Shown here: positions 35,997-44,968 of the stretch, in pieces
Position numbering within the stretch: position 1 is the stretch's first letter
Layout: each line of letters opens with the position of its first letter
Assembly (NCBI RefSeq): GCF_009811755.1
Contig: NZ_BLIV01000001.1
Location: forward strand, 620,001-684,000
DNA: 64,000 nt
Direction: 5' to 3'
Source: Roseobacter cerasinus
Lineage (GTDB): Bacteria > Pseudomonadota > Alphaproteobacteria > Rhodobacterales > Rhodobacteraceae
Translations under genes and position numbers: made by a program
Notes under the pieces: generated by a model
What the model saw: only the letters and a program-made list of their open reading frames with translations
What the model was told of the DNA's origin: nothing
Databases searched by the model: none

Positions 35997-36991
35997 CAGC
36001 CTTCGATGTGCTCCGGCCGCCGGTTCTGAGCGATCCCACGGCGGCGGCCTACAAGGACTGGTTTCACCTCAACGTGTTCCTGCCCGACTCGGGGCGCGTT
36101 GTGCTGATCAACCTGTCGATGCATGGGCCGCCCTGGGACCAGCGGGCTCGGGCAGTCGGCGTGGCGCTGGCGAGCGCGCCGGATGGCGATTGGATTGGCG
36201 GGATCGAGATTGCGTCGTTCGCCGAGAGCAAAGTGGACACGCAGGCGCTGTTTCTCAGCACCGTTTCGATGGCTGTGACCAGAGATGGCACGGCGCTGCA
36301 CGCCAAAGTCGCCCGCCCTGAAGACGGGTTCGAGGCGGACCTGATCGCCCGTCCCGTTCTGTCGGCGGGCGCGCTGGACCTCACGGCGCAGTTCGGCAGT
36401 GGCTGGATCGGCTGGAGCGCGGTGCCAGTGCTGTCTGTCTCCGGTACTCTCAAACTCGATGGAGAGGACATCTCGTTGGAAAACGCGCGCGGCTATCACG
36501 ACCATAACTGGGGGCGTTGGTTCTGGGGTGAGGATGTGGCCTGGGAATGGGGCGCCTGGGTTCTGAGTGAGGATATCACCGTGGTGGCCGCACGGGGCAC
36601 CGACAAGGCCCATTTCAACCGGCAACCGCCGCATGTCTTTCTGGTTTACCGCAGCAAAGTCTACGGGTTCCTGCCAGGGCAGGTTAGATTGAGCTTTGAT
36701 ACGGCTCCAACCCGCGCGAACCGGCGCCTGCCCGGCGCGCTGGCCGCAATCCACCCAGACCGCCGCGCGCCGGATCTGCCAAGGAGAGTGACCTTGCAGG
36801 CGGTCAGTCGGCACGCGCAATTCGAACTGGTCTTCGAGCCGGAGACTGTCGCGCAGCTGCTGCTCTCCGACCCGATGCGCCCCGGATCCGGCTTCATCAA
36901 CGAGTTGGCCGGACGCTGCCGTCTCGTGGCGACGCTGGACCAGACCTTGCTGCGCGCCGAAGGCTCGGGCGTGTTCGAATATGTCGAATGA
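35993..36991 (+). CDS. CrtC/AttH-like protein (carotenoid hydratase-type lipocalin fold)
   Basis: A 332-residue protein. The block GYHDHNWGRWFWGEDVAWEW is the hallmark of the AttH/CrtC superfamily, which includes carotenoid 1,2-hydratase (hydroxyneurosporene synthase) and lipid-pathway proteins. The GTG at 35993 gives a 4-base overlap. With a prenyl synthase and a methyltransferase in the same operon, hydration or binding of an isoprenoid is a plausible role. No phytoene synthase or desaturase gene is in the window, so a classical carotenoid pathway is not shown. Confidence 0.78.
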   Translation: MTAFDVLRPPVLSDPTAAAYKDWFHLNVFLPDSGRVVLINLSMHGPPWDQRARAVGVALASAPDGDWIGGIEIASFAESKVDTQALFLSTVSMAVTRDGTALHAKVARPEDGFEADLIARPVLSAGALDLTAQFGSGWIGWSAVPVLSVSGTLKLDGEDISLENARGYHDHNWGRWFWGEDVAWEWGAWVLSEDITVVAARGTDKAHFNRQPPHVFLVYRSKVYGFLPGQVRLSFDTAPTRANRRLPGALAAIHPDRRAPDLPRRVTLQAVSRHAQFELVFEPETVAQLLLSDPMRPGSGFINELAGRCRLVATLDQTLLRAEGSGVFEYVE

Positions 36992-37502
36992 GCCTCGGCA
37001 TCTGCGCGACTGGATCGTCGCGCTTTATGCGGCTTTGGACGAAGCCGAACCGCAGCGGGCCGAGGCCATTCGAAAGCTCGCGGGAGATGAGATCTCACGC
37101 ATGGCGCTGGACAAAGACCGGATCACCCTTCGCTTTGTCGATGGGGCGTTGATCGTGCGGCGGATGCGGGCAAGCACCGCGCAGCTGAAAAGCCCGCACG
37201 GGGCAACCGATCGGCACACGGTGACGGCACTGCTGCGAGGGTACATGGAGATATCGGAAGCAATTTCGAACGACCATATTCGACTGCATGGCACGGCGGA
37301 TCAAGTCATGGCCATCTGCGCGATCATCGAGATCCTGGTTGACGCCAGCACACGTATCCCCGCACTGCAACGACTGGCCGAAGCCTTTCTGGCCACCACA
37401 GATGCGGGTGACATCCGAGGTGCCCGCAAAAACCGCTCGAACCACCGCGAGCGGATCGCGCAGAAAGAGAACAGCCTTCTGCGGCGCCATGGCCTGCTCT
37501 GA
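36981..37502 (+). CDS. Uncharacterised protein, last gene of the ten-gene operon
   Basis: A 173-residue protein overlapping the CrtC-like gene by 11 bases. The middle (RITLRFVDGALIVRRM, HGTADQVMAICAIIEILVD) has an alternating strand/helix pattern loosely like sterol-carrier (SCP2-type) domains, but the match is too weak to name. The basic C terminus (GARKNRSNHRERIAQKEN) is probably helical. Function unknown. Confidence 0.65.
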   Translation: MSNEPRHLRDWIVALYAALDEAEPQRAEAIRKLAGDEISRMALDKDRITLRFVDGALIVRRMRASTAQLKSPHGATDRHTVTALLRGYMEISEAISNDHIRLHGTADQVMAICAIIEILVDASTRIPALQRLAEAFLATTDAGDIRGARKNRSNHRERIAQKENSLLRRHGLL

Positions 37503-37696
37503 CCGCCGTAGGTGCGCCGGGTTCGGATGCCTGGCGATGACCAAAGGGTGAAATCTTGACGTGATCCGCTGAGAAACCGGTATTGTGACCTTTGGGGTCG
37601 ACTTGATCACGATGCCGGCCCGTGTTCAGAACAATCCAAACCGGCCCAGCGACACCAAAACGCGGCCACCCAACGCCAGCGACCGAGGCAGTGAGC

Positions 37697-38626
37697 ATGA
37701 GCAAAATCGACAGAAATTCCACCCATGACGCTGAAGAGGACGCGCGCAACGACAACATCGTGATCTACGTCAACGGTGATCTGGTGCCAAAGTCGCAGGC
37801 GGTTGTGTCGGTCTACGACTCAGGCTTCATGCTGGGCGACGGGATGTGGGAGGGGCTGCGTTTGCACAACGGCAGATGGGCGTTTTTCGACGACCATATG
37901 GATCGGCTGTTCAACGCGCTGAAGTCCGTCTCCATCGACATCGGCATCGGCATCGGGCCGAGGGATGTGCTCGACATCCTGAACCGCACGGCCGAGGCCA
38001 ACGGTATGACAGACGACGCCCACTGCCGTCTGATGGTCACGCGCGGACGGAAGGCAAAACCCTTCCAGCATCCGGATCTGTCGCGCTTTGGCCCCACCAT
38101 CGTCGCGATTGTCGAACATTCCAGGCCTGCGTCTGGCCTACAGGCCAAGGGTATCCGGCTGGCCACTGTGCCCCAGGTCCGTGGATTGCCCATGTCTCAG
38201 GATGCGAAATACAACTCCCACTCCAAGCTCAATTGCGTCATCGCCTGTCTGCAGGCCGAACAGGCGGGCGCCGATGAAGGGCTGATGCTTGACCCCCATG
38301 GATTCGTGAACACCACCAATGCCTGCAATTTCTTCATCGTGCGGCGCGGTGAGGTTTGGACCTCGACTGGCGACTACTGCATGAACGGGGTGACTCGGCA
38401 GAAGGTGATCGACCTCTGCCGCGCCCATGACATCCCAGTGTTTGAGAAGAACTATTCGCTCTATGAAGCTTACGGCGCGGATGAAGCCTTCCTGACCGGG
38501 ACCTTTGGTGCGCAGACGCCCGTGGCGGAGATTGACGGTAAGCGCATCGGGACCGGTGACAGGCCTATGACGACGCGGATCCGCGCGCTATATACGGACC
38601 TCGTGCGCGAGAACACAAGCGGCTGA
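37697..38626 (+). CDS. Class IV aminotransferase (D-amino acid/branched-chain type)
   Basis: A 309-residue PLP enzyme of fold type IV. The N-terminal IYVNGDLVP and SVYDSGFMLGDGMWEGLR blocks and the lysine in AKYNSHSKLN, which forms the PLP aldimine, are visible. VNTTNACNFFIV is the fold IV cofactor-binding block. The ATG at 37697 was chosen; an in-frame start at 37622 adds 25 non-family residues. It could be a D-amino acid or branched-chain aminotransferase. It follows the ten-gene operon by 194 bases, and a functional link is unproven. Confidence 0.85.
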   Translation: MSKIDRNSTHDAEEDARNDNIVIYVNGDLVPKSQAVVSVYDSGFMLGDGMWEGLRLHNGRWAFFDDHMDRLFNALKSVSIDIGIGIGPRDVLDILNRTAEANGMTDDAHCRLMVTRGRKAKPFQHPDLSRFGPTIVAIVEHSRPASGLQAKGIRLATVPQVRGLPMSQDAKYNSHSKLNCVIACLQAEQAGADEGLMLDPHGFVNTTNACNFFIVRRGEVWTSTGDYCMNGVTRQKVIDLCRAHDIPVFEKNYSLYEAYGADEAFLTGTFGAQTPVAEIDGKRIGTGDRPMTTRIRALYTDLVRENTSG

Positions 38627-38660
38627 ACAGGCTGCAAGTGCATGCAGTCCCGCGCGCCCG

Positions 38661-39548
38661 TCACGACAACCTGGCGAGGAAACGCTCGATCACCGCGTCG
38701 GTATCCCGGCTGGCGTGCCAATAGGCAAAAACGCGAACAGGGTCGTGGCCAAAGGGAAACGGGTGGATCTGCACCGGCCACCGTCGGGAAATCTGGTGCG
38801 CTGCACGTTCGGGTAAGGTCGCGATCATCTCTGTGCCACACAGAACATAGGGCACCAGCGAATAGGACCAGACGGTGATCTGCCGCTTCCGGATCAGGCC
38901 TTCGCGCCTCAGAACCTCTTCGTCGTCGTGAGTCATCTGGTGTTGAATGTATTTCACGACCACATGTCGGCGCTCCAGAAACGCCTGCCGGGTCAACTGC
39001 CCTTGCGGCGGCCCCCGCTCTGCACAGGAAAGACAGACAAACCCTTCCGAGAACAGCTCAGCCTTGGGCGGCATGCCCACATCAAGCGACTGCCCGGCGA
39101 GCAGCAGATCAACCTCGCCGTTTCGCAGCAACTTCCCCGAATCCTCCGAGAGCGGCAGCAGATCAAACCGCAGCCCGGGCACCTCGCGGGTGGAGGCGAT
39201 GATGCCCGGCCCGACACAGGTTTGCAGGACAAACTCAGACGCAACAATCGTCACCTCCCGATCAATGGTCTCGCTGTCCGCGTAAGGCCGAAGTGCGGCG
39301 AAGGACTGCGCCTGCGACAACAGTTCGTTCATCGGGGCGATCAGGCTGCGCGCAAAGGGGGTCAGCACCATGCCCCGCCCGGATCGCACCAGCAGCGCAT
39401 CATCGAAATGCAAGCGTAGCTGCGACAGCACAGCGCTCATCGCCGATTGGCTGAGATGCGCGCGCTTGGCCGCGCGGGTCACATTACCCTCGGCAAGCAG
39501 CGCTTCAAGGCCGATCAGTTGATTGAGGTTGAAACCGGACAGACGCAT
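38661..39548 (-). CDS. LysR-family regulator
   Basis: A 295-residue regulator with N-terminal winged helix-turn-helix (GNVTRAAKRAHLSQSAMSAVLSQLR) and a periplasmic-binding-like effector domain. The NodD/PnbR-like start (NLNQLIGLEALLAEG) is typical of a LysR subgroup. It is divergent from the phytanoyl-CoA dioxygenase-like gene and probably regulates it. AT-rich sequence lies between the two starts. Confidence 0.88.
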   Translation of the reverse strand: MRLSGFNLNQLIGLEALLAEGNVTRAAKRAHLSQSAMSAVLSQLRLHFDDALLVRSGRGMVLTPFARSLIAPMNELLSQAQSFAALRPYADSETIDREVTIVASEFVLQTCVGPGIIASTREVPGLRFDLLPLSEDSGKLLRNGEVDLLLAGQSLDVGMPPKAELFSEGFVCLSCAERGPPQGQLTRQAFLERRHVVVKYIQHQMTHDDEEVLRREGLIRKRQITVWSYSLVPYVLCGTEMIATLPERAAHQISRRWPVQIHPFPFGHDPVRVFAYWHASRDTDAVIERFLARLS

Positions 39549-39653
39549 GTATCATCCAAAAAAATGATGTTGCTTTATCTTATAAATCAATTTTTGAGAT
39601 TTCCCTAGCCATGCAATATTATCCCCGCGACCACTGACACAGGAGCCGCCGCC

Positions 39654-40481
39654 GTGAACATCGCCTCCAAAGTATCCGCTTCTCCGGGCAGCATTGCTGA
39701 CGCCTATACGCGGGATGGCTTTGCGCTGCCGCTCGATATCCTGAGCGCGGCAGAGGCACAAAGCCTGCGCGACGATCTGGAGCGTGCGGAAGCAAACCTT
39801 GCAGATGATACCGAGCGACTGGCGCTGTTGCGCACCTACCCGGACCGACTGCTGCCCGGCTTTGACAGTCTGATCCGACATCCGGCGATCATCGAGGCCG
39901 TGTCTTCGGTGCTTGGGCCCGATCTGCTGGTCTATAGCGGTGCGCTGTTCATCAAACCGGCGCAGTCCGACAAGATCGTCTCCTGGCATCAGGATCTGAC
40001 CTATTGGGGGCTGGACGACGCAGAGGAGGTTACCTGCTGGGTCGCCCTCTCTCCGGCAAACCGGGACAGCGGCTGCATGCGGTTTGTCCCCGGCAGCCAC
40101 AAGCAACGCATCGTTGAGCATGTGGACACCTACGCCGAAGACAACCTGCTCTCGCGCGGGCAAGAGATTGCCGTTGAAGTGGATGAGGCCGACGCGGTGC
40201 TCTGCGAGTTGACCCCTGGGCAGGCCTCCATGCATCACGGCCATCTGTTCCACGCCTCAGGGCCCAACACCACCGACGACCGCCGCATCGGCGTGGCGAT
40301 CCGCTATATCCGCCCGTCGATGAAGCAGAGCTCCGGTGATCGCCCGCTTGTCGCCATCGTCAGCGGCGTGGATCGGTTCAAGAATTTCGACATCGCGGCC
40401 AGCCCGCAGGGGCGTCTTCTGGAGCGGGATTTCGAGATCTGCCGCGCTGAGGCGGAGCTGCGACGGAAGCTGTTCTTGTAG
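39654..40481 (+). CDS. Phytanoyl-CoA dioxygenase (PhyH) family protein
   Basis: A 275-residue Fe(II)/2-oxoglutarate-type oxygenase. The facial triad is visible as WHQD (H and D) and MHHGHLFHASGPN (distal H). A GTG start at 39654 follows GGAG. It is divergent from the LysR gene and convergent with the oxidoreductase at 40488 (6-base gap). The family hydroxylates many substrates, including phytanoyl-CoA, small metabolites and halogenated compounds, so the substrate cannot be named. Confidence 0.85.
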   Translation: MNIASKVSASPGSIADAYTRDGFALPLDILSAAEAQSLRDDLERAEANLADDTERLALLRTYPDRLLPGFDSLIRHPAIIEAVSSVLGPDLLVYSGALFIKPAQSDKIVSWHQDLTYWGLDDAEEVTCWVALSPANRDSGCMRFVPGSHKQRIVEHVDTYAEDNLLSRGQEIAVEVDEADAVLCELTPGQASMHHGHLFHASGPNTTDDRRIGVAIRYIRPSMKQSSGDRPLVAIVSGVDRFKNFDIAASPQGRLLERDFEICRAEAELRRKLFL

Positions 40482-40487
40482 ACGCTG

Positions 40488-41543
40488 TCACACCGGCTTT
40501 GTGGCCAACGGCGTGGCCGAGGCGGCGCTGCTCTCATAAGCCGCTTCGACCAGCGCCATCGTAGTCCAGGCGTCCTCCACACTGCTGATCAGAACATCGT
40601 CCTCGCCGGTGGCAAAGCGTTGCAGCTGGCTCATCCGGCTGCCAAAGGCATCGGGGAACCAGGCGCCCCGCAGCGGCACCGCCTGCCACCCATCGCCAGT
40701 GTTGAGTTCCAGAATGTCCGGCTCGCCTTTCGGATAGTCGAGATTTACGCCCAGCTGCAGATAGGCGGCCCCCTCGGTGCCACAGATGCGGAACGCGCAG
40801 GCCTGATGTTTGCGACCAAATGCGTGGTTGTGGTTGATCGACAGCGCGCAGCGCACCTCGTCGCCATAGTCGAGGATCGCCGCCGTGCGCGTCTGCGCGA
40901 TCTTGGACGACGGATGCCCAAGCGTTTTCGCATGCACACCCAAGGGGTCCCCCAGCAGGCTGCGCACGAGGTCGAGATAGTGAATCGAATGCAGGCTGAT
41001 CTCCACCCGTGGCAAAGGCTCCAGGAACTTCCACAGACCCCAAGGCGTGTTCAGTGCCAGCCAGGCATCAAAATCCACCACGCCGCCCAACAGGCCACGG
41101 TCAATGGCATCGCGCAGGGCCAGCATCATCGGGGCAAACCGGAGTTGAAAATTCACCGCCGCTTTCAACTGCCGCGCGCGACAAATCTGCAAAATCTCGG
41201 ACGCGCCAGCCAGATCGCTGCCCATGGGCTTTTGGATCAGAACCGGCGCGCCCGCTGGGAGACCCTCAAGGATTGCGGCATGCGCGTCGGGCGGCGTTGC
41301 CAGATCGAAGACCACATCACCCAGCCGCGCCGCCTCTTCTGGAGATGCAAACGCTGTAAACCCATGTGCGCGCGCCAAGGCCTCCGCCTTTTCGGTGTCA
41401 GGGTCATAGATCCCAGCCACCGCGTAGCCTGCCTTGGCATAAGCTGGCAGATGCGCGTCGGTCACAATCGACCCGGCGCCAAAGATGACGATGGGCTTGG
41501 GATGACTGGCGCGGGGCCAGAATTGCATCAGATCATCGAACAT
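40488..41543 (-). CDS. Gfo/Idh/MocA family oxidoreductase with QKP in place of EKP
   Basis: A 351-residue NAD(P)-dependent dehydrogenase (Rossmann block VIFGAGSIVTDAHLPAYAKAG). At the position of the family's EKP motif it has QKP (VLIQKPMGSDL); the catalytic lysine is kept. It belongs to a tightly packed minus-strand cluster with a mutarotase, an enolase-superfamily enzyme and an ABC importer, so a sugar or sugar-acid substrate is likely. Confidence 0.83.
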   Translation of the reverse strand: MFDDLMQFWPRASHPKPIVIFGAGSIVTDAHLPAYAKAGYAVAGIYDPDTEKAEALARAHGFTAFASPEEAARLGDVVFDLATPPDAHAAILEGLPAGAPVLIQKPMGSDLAGASEILQICRARQLKAAVNFQLRFAPMMLALRDAIDRGLLGGVVDFDAWLALNTPWGLWKFLEPLPRVEISLHSIHYLDLVRSLLGDPLGVHAKTLGHPSSKIAQTRTAAILDYGDEVRCALSINHNHAFGRKHQACAFRICGTEGAAYLQLGVNLDYPKGEPDILELNTGDGWQAVPLRGAWFPDAFGSRMSQLQRFATGEDDVLISSVEDAWTTMALVEAAYESSAASATPLATKPV

Positions 41544-41546
41544 GGC

Positions 41547-41876
41547 CTAGTCGAGGTGAAACACCTCCTCCATCATCGCCCACCACTCTCCGTCCTTGCG
41601 GGTCTCCAGCGGGATTTGGCAGGGCATACAAACCGCCCACCAGCGTTGCGTTTCCGGGTCCGCCGCCATCTTGGCCGCATCAGCCGCGAAATCCGTGCCG
41701 TGGTATTCCCAATAGCCGAACAGCATGTTCTCCGGCTCCTTCAGGAAGATCGAATAGTTGCGGATGTTGCATTCGGTGATCTTGGCGAGAACACCCGGCC
41801 ACACATCCGCATGCAGGCGCTTGTATTCGGCCACATTGTCGGCTTCGAGACCAATGACCATGCCCATACGTTCCAT
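41547..41876 (-). CDS. L-rhamnose/L-fucose mutarotase-type protein
   Basis: A 109-residue single-domain alpha/beta-barrel protein of the RhaM/FucU-like mutarotase family. The GYWEYHG block and the tryptophan-rich WW and EWWAMMEEVFHLD C terminus are characteristic. It speeds interconversion of sugar anomers. Three bases separate it from the dehydrogenase. The exact sugar (rhamnose, fucose or a related deoxy sugar) is inferred from the family. Confidence 0.88.
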   Translation of the reverse strand: MERMGMVIGLEADNVAEYKRLHADVWPGVLAKITECNIRNYSIFLKEPENMLFGYWEYHGTDFAADAAKMAADPETQRWWAVCMPCQIPLETRKDGEWWAMMEEVFHLD

Positions 41877-41888
41877 CGCACATGCCTC

Positions 41889-43001
41889 CTAGCTTGTGAC
41901 TCTGGCCGAGAGACCATCGACCCGGGCCGCATCCAGCCGGTCCAGATCCCAATCAATGCCCAGCCCCGGCGCATCTGACGGATAGGCGCGCCCGTCTTTC
42001 ATTGCCATGGGCGAGGCGGTCAGGCTGTCGAGCTGCGGGATGTATTCCAGCCAAGGGGCGTTCGGAATGGCGCAGACAAGGCTGACATGCAGCTCCATCA
42101 GGAAGTGCGGGCAGACGGGCACGTTATGCGCCTCGGCCAGATGCGCGACTTTCATCCACGGCGTGATGCCCCCGATCCGTGCGACATCCACCTGCACGAT
42201 GCTGGCCCCGCCTGTGGTCAGATAGTCTTTGAACTGCGACAGCGAATACATGCTTTCCCCCACCGCGATCGGCACGGAGGTGGAGGCCGCCAAAAGCGCG
42301 TGTTCCATCACGTCGTCGGCGGGCATCGGCTCCTCGAACCAGGCGATGCCAAACTCTTCCAGCACACGCGCGCGGCGGGTGGCTTCGGCGCGTGAAAAGT
42401 ACTGGTTGGCATCCACCATGATCTCATAGTTGGGGCCCACCGCCGCGCGCACGGCGGCCAGACGTTGCCGGTCTTCGTCCAGATGTGGACGCCCGATCTT
42501 GATCTTGCTGCCGGAGAACCCTGCCGCCTGCGCCGCCACCGCATCCGCGACCAGATCGTCGGTCGAGATGTGCAGCCAGCCGCCTTCGGTTGTGTACATG
42601 GGCACGGACGGCTTCGCGCCGCCCAGCATCCGCCACAGCGGCACGCCCGCACGCTTGCAACGCAGATCCCAGAGCGCGGTATCAATGGCCGCCAGCGACA
42701 GCGACGTGATGGCGCCCACAGCCGTGGCATGAGTCGAAAACAACAGGTCACGCCAGATCCGCCCGATCTCTTCCGCCTCACGCCCGATCAGCTGCGGCAC
42801 CAACGTCTCGCGCAGCAGCGACATGATGGCCGGGCCGCCCTGCCCGATGGTATAGGTGTAGCCCAGACCAACCGCCCCCTCGCTGTCGGTGATCCGCACA
42901 AAGGGTGTTTCCTGGCTTTCAAAGCTCTGAATGGCATCTGTGCGCTTCACCTTAGGCGTCAGGTTGGCCATGAAAATCTCGACTTGGGCGATACGGGCCA
43001 T
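41889..43001 (-). CDS. Enolase-superfamily sugar-acid dehydratase (mandelate racemase/MLE type)
   Basis: A 370-residue protein with an intact mandelate-racemase-type active site: KxK at K166/K168 (SGSKIKIG), metal ligands D197, E223 and E249 (VDANQ, WFEEP, VGES), and H299 (CPHFLMELH). Enzymes of this subgroup often dehydrate sugar acids such as L-rhamnonate, L-fuconate or galactonate. Genomic context with a mutarotase and a lactonase-type hydrolase supports a sugar acid. Substrate not fixed by sequence. Confidence 0.88.
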   Translation of the reverse strand: MARIAQVEIFMANLTPKVKRTDAIQSFESQETPFVRITDSEGAVGLGYTYTIGQGGPAIMSLLRETLVPQLIGREAEEIGRIWRDLLFSTHATAVGAITSLSLAAIDTALWDLRCKRAGVPLWRMLGGAKPSVPMYTTEGGWLHISTDDLVADAVAAQAAGFSGSKIKIGRPHLDEDRQRLAAVRAAVGPNYEIMVDANQYFSRAEATRRARVLEEFGIAWFEEPMPADDVMEHALLAASTSVPIAVGESMYSLSQFKDYLTTGGASIVQVDVARIGGITPWMKVAHLAEAHNVPVCPHFLMELHVSLVCAIPNAPWLEYIPQLDSLTASPMAMKDGRAYPSDAPGLGIDWDLDRLDAARVDGLSARVTS

Positions 43002-43005
43002 GGCG

Positions 43006-44094
43006 TTACCTCAGGCTGTTCTGGGATTGCGCGTCGAACAAATGACAGCGCGTCAGATCCAACTGGAAAGACAGGCGCTCGCCCGGCGCAACCGGGCGTG
43101 GGTTCAGCATCTTGGCCTGCACCTCCTTACCTGCGATGGACGTGAACAGGAGCGTTTCAGTGCCAAGCGGTTCCGACAGTGTCACCGCCATGTCCAGCTC
43201 GGCAGAGGCACCCCCCATCGGCATCGCATGGCCTACGGGCATCAGGTTGTCCGCTCGAAAGCCCAGGATAACCTCCTGTCCCTCGTGGGTCTTGTCGCTG
43301 AACTGGCCCGGGACGGGCACGTCCAGCCCGTTCTCCAAGACGATGCGATCCTTTGACACCCGGCCCGCCAGCAGGTTCATCGGCGGCGAGCCAATGAAGG
43401 TCGCCACAAAGGTATTGGCCGGGTTCTCGAACACCTCCAGCGGTGTGCCGACCTGCTCGATGTGCCCATCGCGCATGATCACGATCCGGTCCGCCAGGGT
43501 CATCGCCTCCACCTGATCATGGGTCACATAGACGATGGTGGAATTCACCTTCTGATGCAGCTTCTTGATCTCGGTCCGCATCTGCGTGCGCAGCTTGGCA
43601 TCGAGGTTCGACAAAGGCTCGTCAAAGAGAAACACATCCGGGTGGCGTACAATGGCGCGGCCCATGGCGACCCGCTGGCGCTGCCCGCCCGAGAGCGCAC
43701 CGGGCTTGCGGTCCATATACTCCGTCAGGCTGAGGATTTCCGCAGCTTCATCGACGGCCTGGTCGATCTCTGCTTGCGTTTTCTTGGCGATCTTGAGCGA
43801 GAACCCCAGGTTCTCCCGCACAGACATATGCGGGTAAAGCGCGTAGTTCTGGAACACCATGGAGATATTGCGGTGGCGCGGCGGCAGGTCGTTGACCACC
43901 CGGTCCCCGATCACGATCTCTCCGCCGGAGATCGCCTCCAACCCCGCGATCATCCGCAGGGTTGTCGACTTGCCGCAGCCCGAGGGCCCGACCAGCACCA
44001 CGAATTCGTTATCGTCGATGTTCAGATCGACCCCATGCACCACCTGAAGCGCGCCATACCGTTTCACCACATTCCTAAGGTTGACTTGTGCCAT
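43006..44094 (-). CDS. ABC transporter ATP-binding protein (UgpC/MsmK type)
   Basis: A 362-residue ATPase with Walker A GPSGCGKST, signature LSGGQRQRVAMGRA and Walker B VFLFDEPLSNLD, followed by a C-terminal TOBE-type domain from about 240. This layout matches carbohydrate importers of the CUT1 family. I used the ATG at 44094, which gives the typical MAQVNLRNVVKRYG start. It is followed by the dehydratase gene after 4 bases. Confidence 0.92.
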   Translation of the reverse strand: MAQVNLRNVVKRYGALQVVHGVDLNIDDNEFVVLVGPSGCGKSTTLRMIAGLEAISGGEIVIGDRVVNDLPPRHRNISMVFQNYALYPHMSVRENLGFSLKIAKKTQAEIDQAVDEAAEILSLTEYMDRKPGALSGGQRQRVAMGRAIVRHPDVFLFDEPLSNLDAKLRTQMRTEIKKLHQKVNSTIVYVTHDQVEAMTLADRIVIMRDGHIEQVGTPLEVFENPANTFVATFIGSPPMNLLAGRVSKDRIVLENGLDVPVPGQFSDKTHEGQEVILGFRADNLMPVGHAMPMGGASAELDMAVTLSEPLGTETLLFTSIAGKEVQAKMLNPRPVAPGERLSFQLDLTRCHLFDAQSQNSLR

Positions 44095-44099
44095 GTGGC

Positions 44100-44966
44100 T
44101 TATCCTTTCACGCCGCCGAAGGTCAGGCCGGCAATGAGGTGCTTTTGTACAAGGAAGGTAAGGATCAGCGCGGGGATGATCATCAGGACCGCCAGCGCGC
44201 ACATCCCACCCCAATTGATGGTGAATTCGCTGGTGAAATCGCGCAGGCCCACCGGCATCGTCTTGGAAAAGGTCGAGCGGGTCAGTTGGCTCGCCAGCGC
44301 ATATTCATTCCAGGAGGTCAGGAAGGCAAAAATACCGGCCGAGGCGACCCCGGCGCGCGCCACCGGGAACTCTACCTTCCAGAAGGCCTGCCAGCGGGTG
44401 CAGCCGTCTATCTCAGCGGCCTCTGCCAGCTCGACCGGAACCTGGCGAAAGAAGCCGTCGATCAGCCAGATGGTGAAGGGCACGTTCAGCGAGACATAGA
44501 CGAGGATCAGCCCGATATGGGTGTCGATCAGCCCGGTGCGCGCCATCACGATGAACAGCGGCAGCGACAGGGCCACACCCGGGACCGCGCGGGTCAGCAT
44601 CAGCCCGATGAAGATCGCCGCCTTGCCTTTGAACTGGTACCGTGCAAACGCATAGCCCCCCGCCATACCCACAAGGATCGCGATGACCGTGGAGGTGACG
44701 GAGATGATTAGAGAATTGGTGAAGTACCGTAAGACCGGTACGCCCCCCTCACCGACACCGCCGAACATGGCGCGGTAGTGGTCGAGGTTCAGATCCTGCG
44801 GGATCCAGACCGGTGGTTTAGCCATGATCTCGACCGTGGGACGGAAGGAGTTGAGCACCACCCACAGGCCCGGGATGCAGATAAAACACATAGCAATGAA
44901 GAGCGCGAAGAGCTGCAACCCCTTCAGGGTCCGGGCGCGCAGACGGTGGTGGCGGTTCTCGTCCAT
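44100..44966 (-). CDS. Carbohydrate ABC transporter permease, MalG-like
   Basis: A 288-residue inner-membrane protein with six predicted helices and the ATPase-contacting EAA loop (VELAEAAEIDGCTRWQAFWKVEFP). It pairs with the permease at 44969 to form the CUT1-type channel. Only 2 bases separate the two permease genes. Confidence 0.92.
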   Translation of the reverse strand: MDENRHHRLRARTLKGLQLFALFIAMCFICIPGLWVVLNSFRPTVEIMAKPPVWIPQDLNLDHYRAMFGGVGEGGVPVLRYFTNSLIISVTSTVIAILVGMAGGYAFARYQFKGKAAIFIGLMLTRAVPGVALSLPLFIVMARTGLIDTHIGLILVYVSLNVPFTIWLIDGFFRQVPVELAEAAEIDGCTRWQAFWKVEFPVARAGVASAGIFAFLTSWNEYALASQLTRSTFSKTMPVGLRDFTSEFTINWGGMCALAVLMIIPALILTFLVQKHLIAGLTFGGVKG

Positions 44967-44968
44967 GC

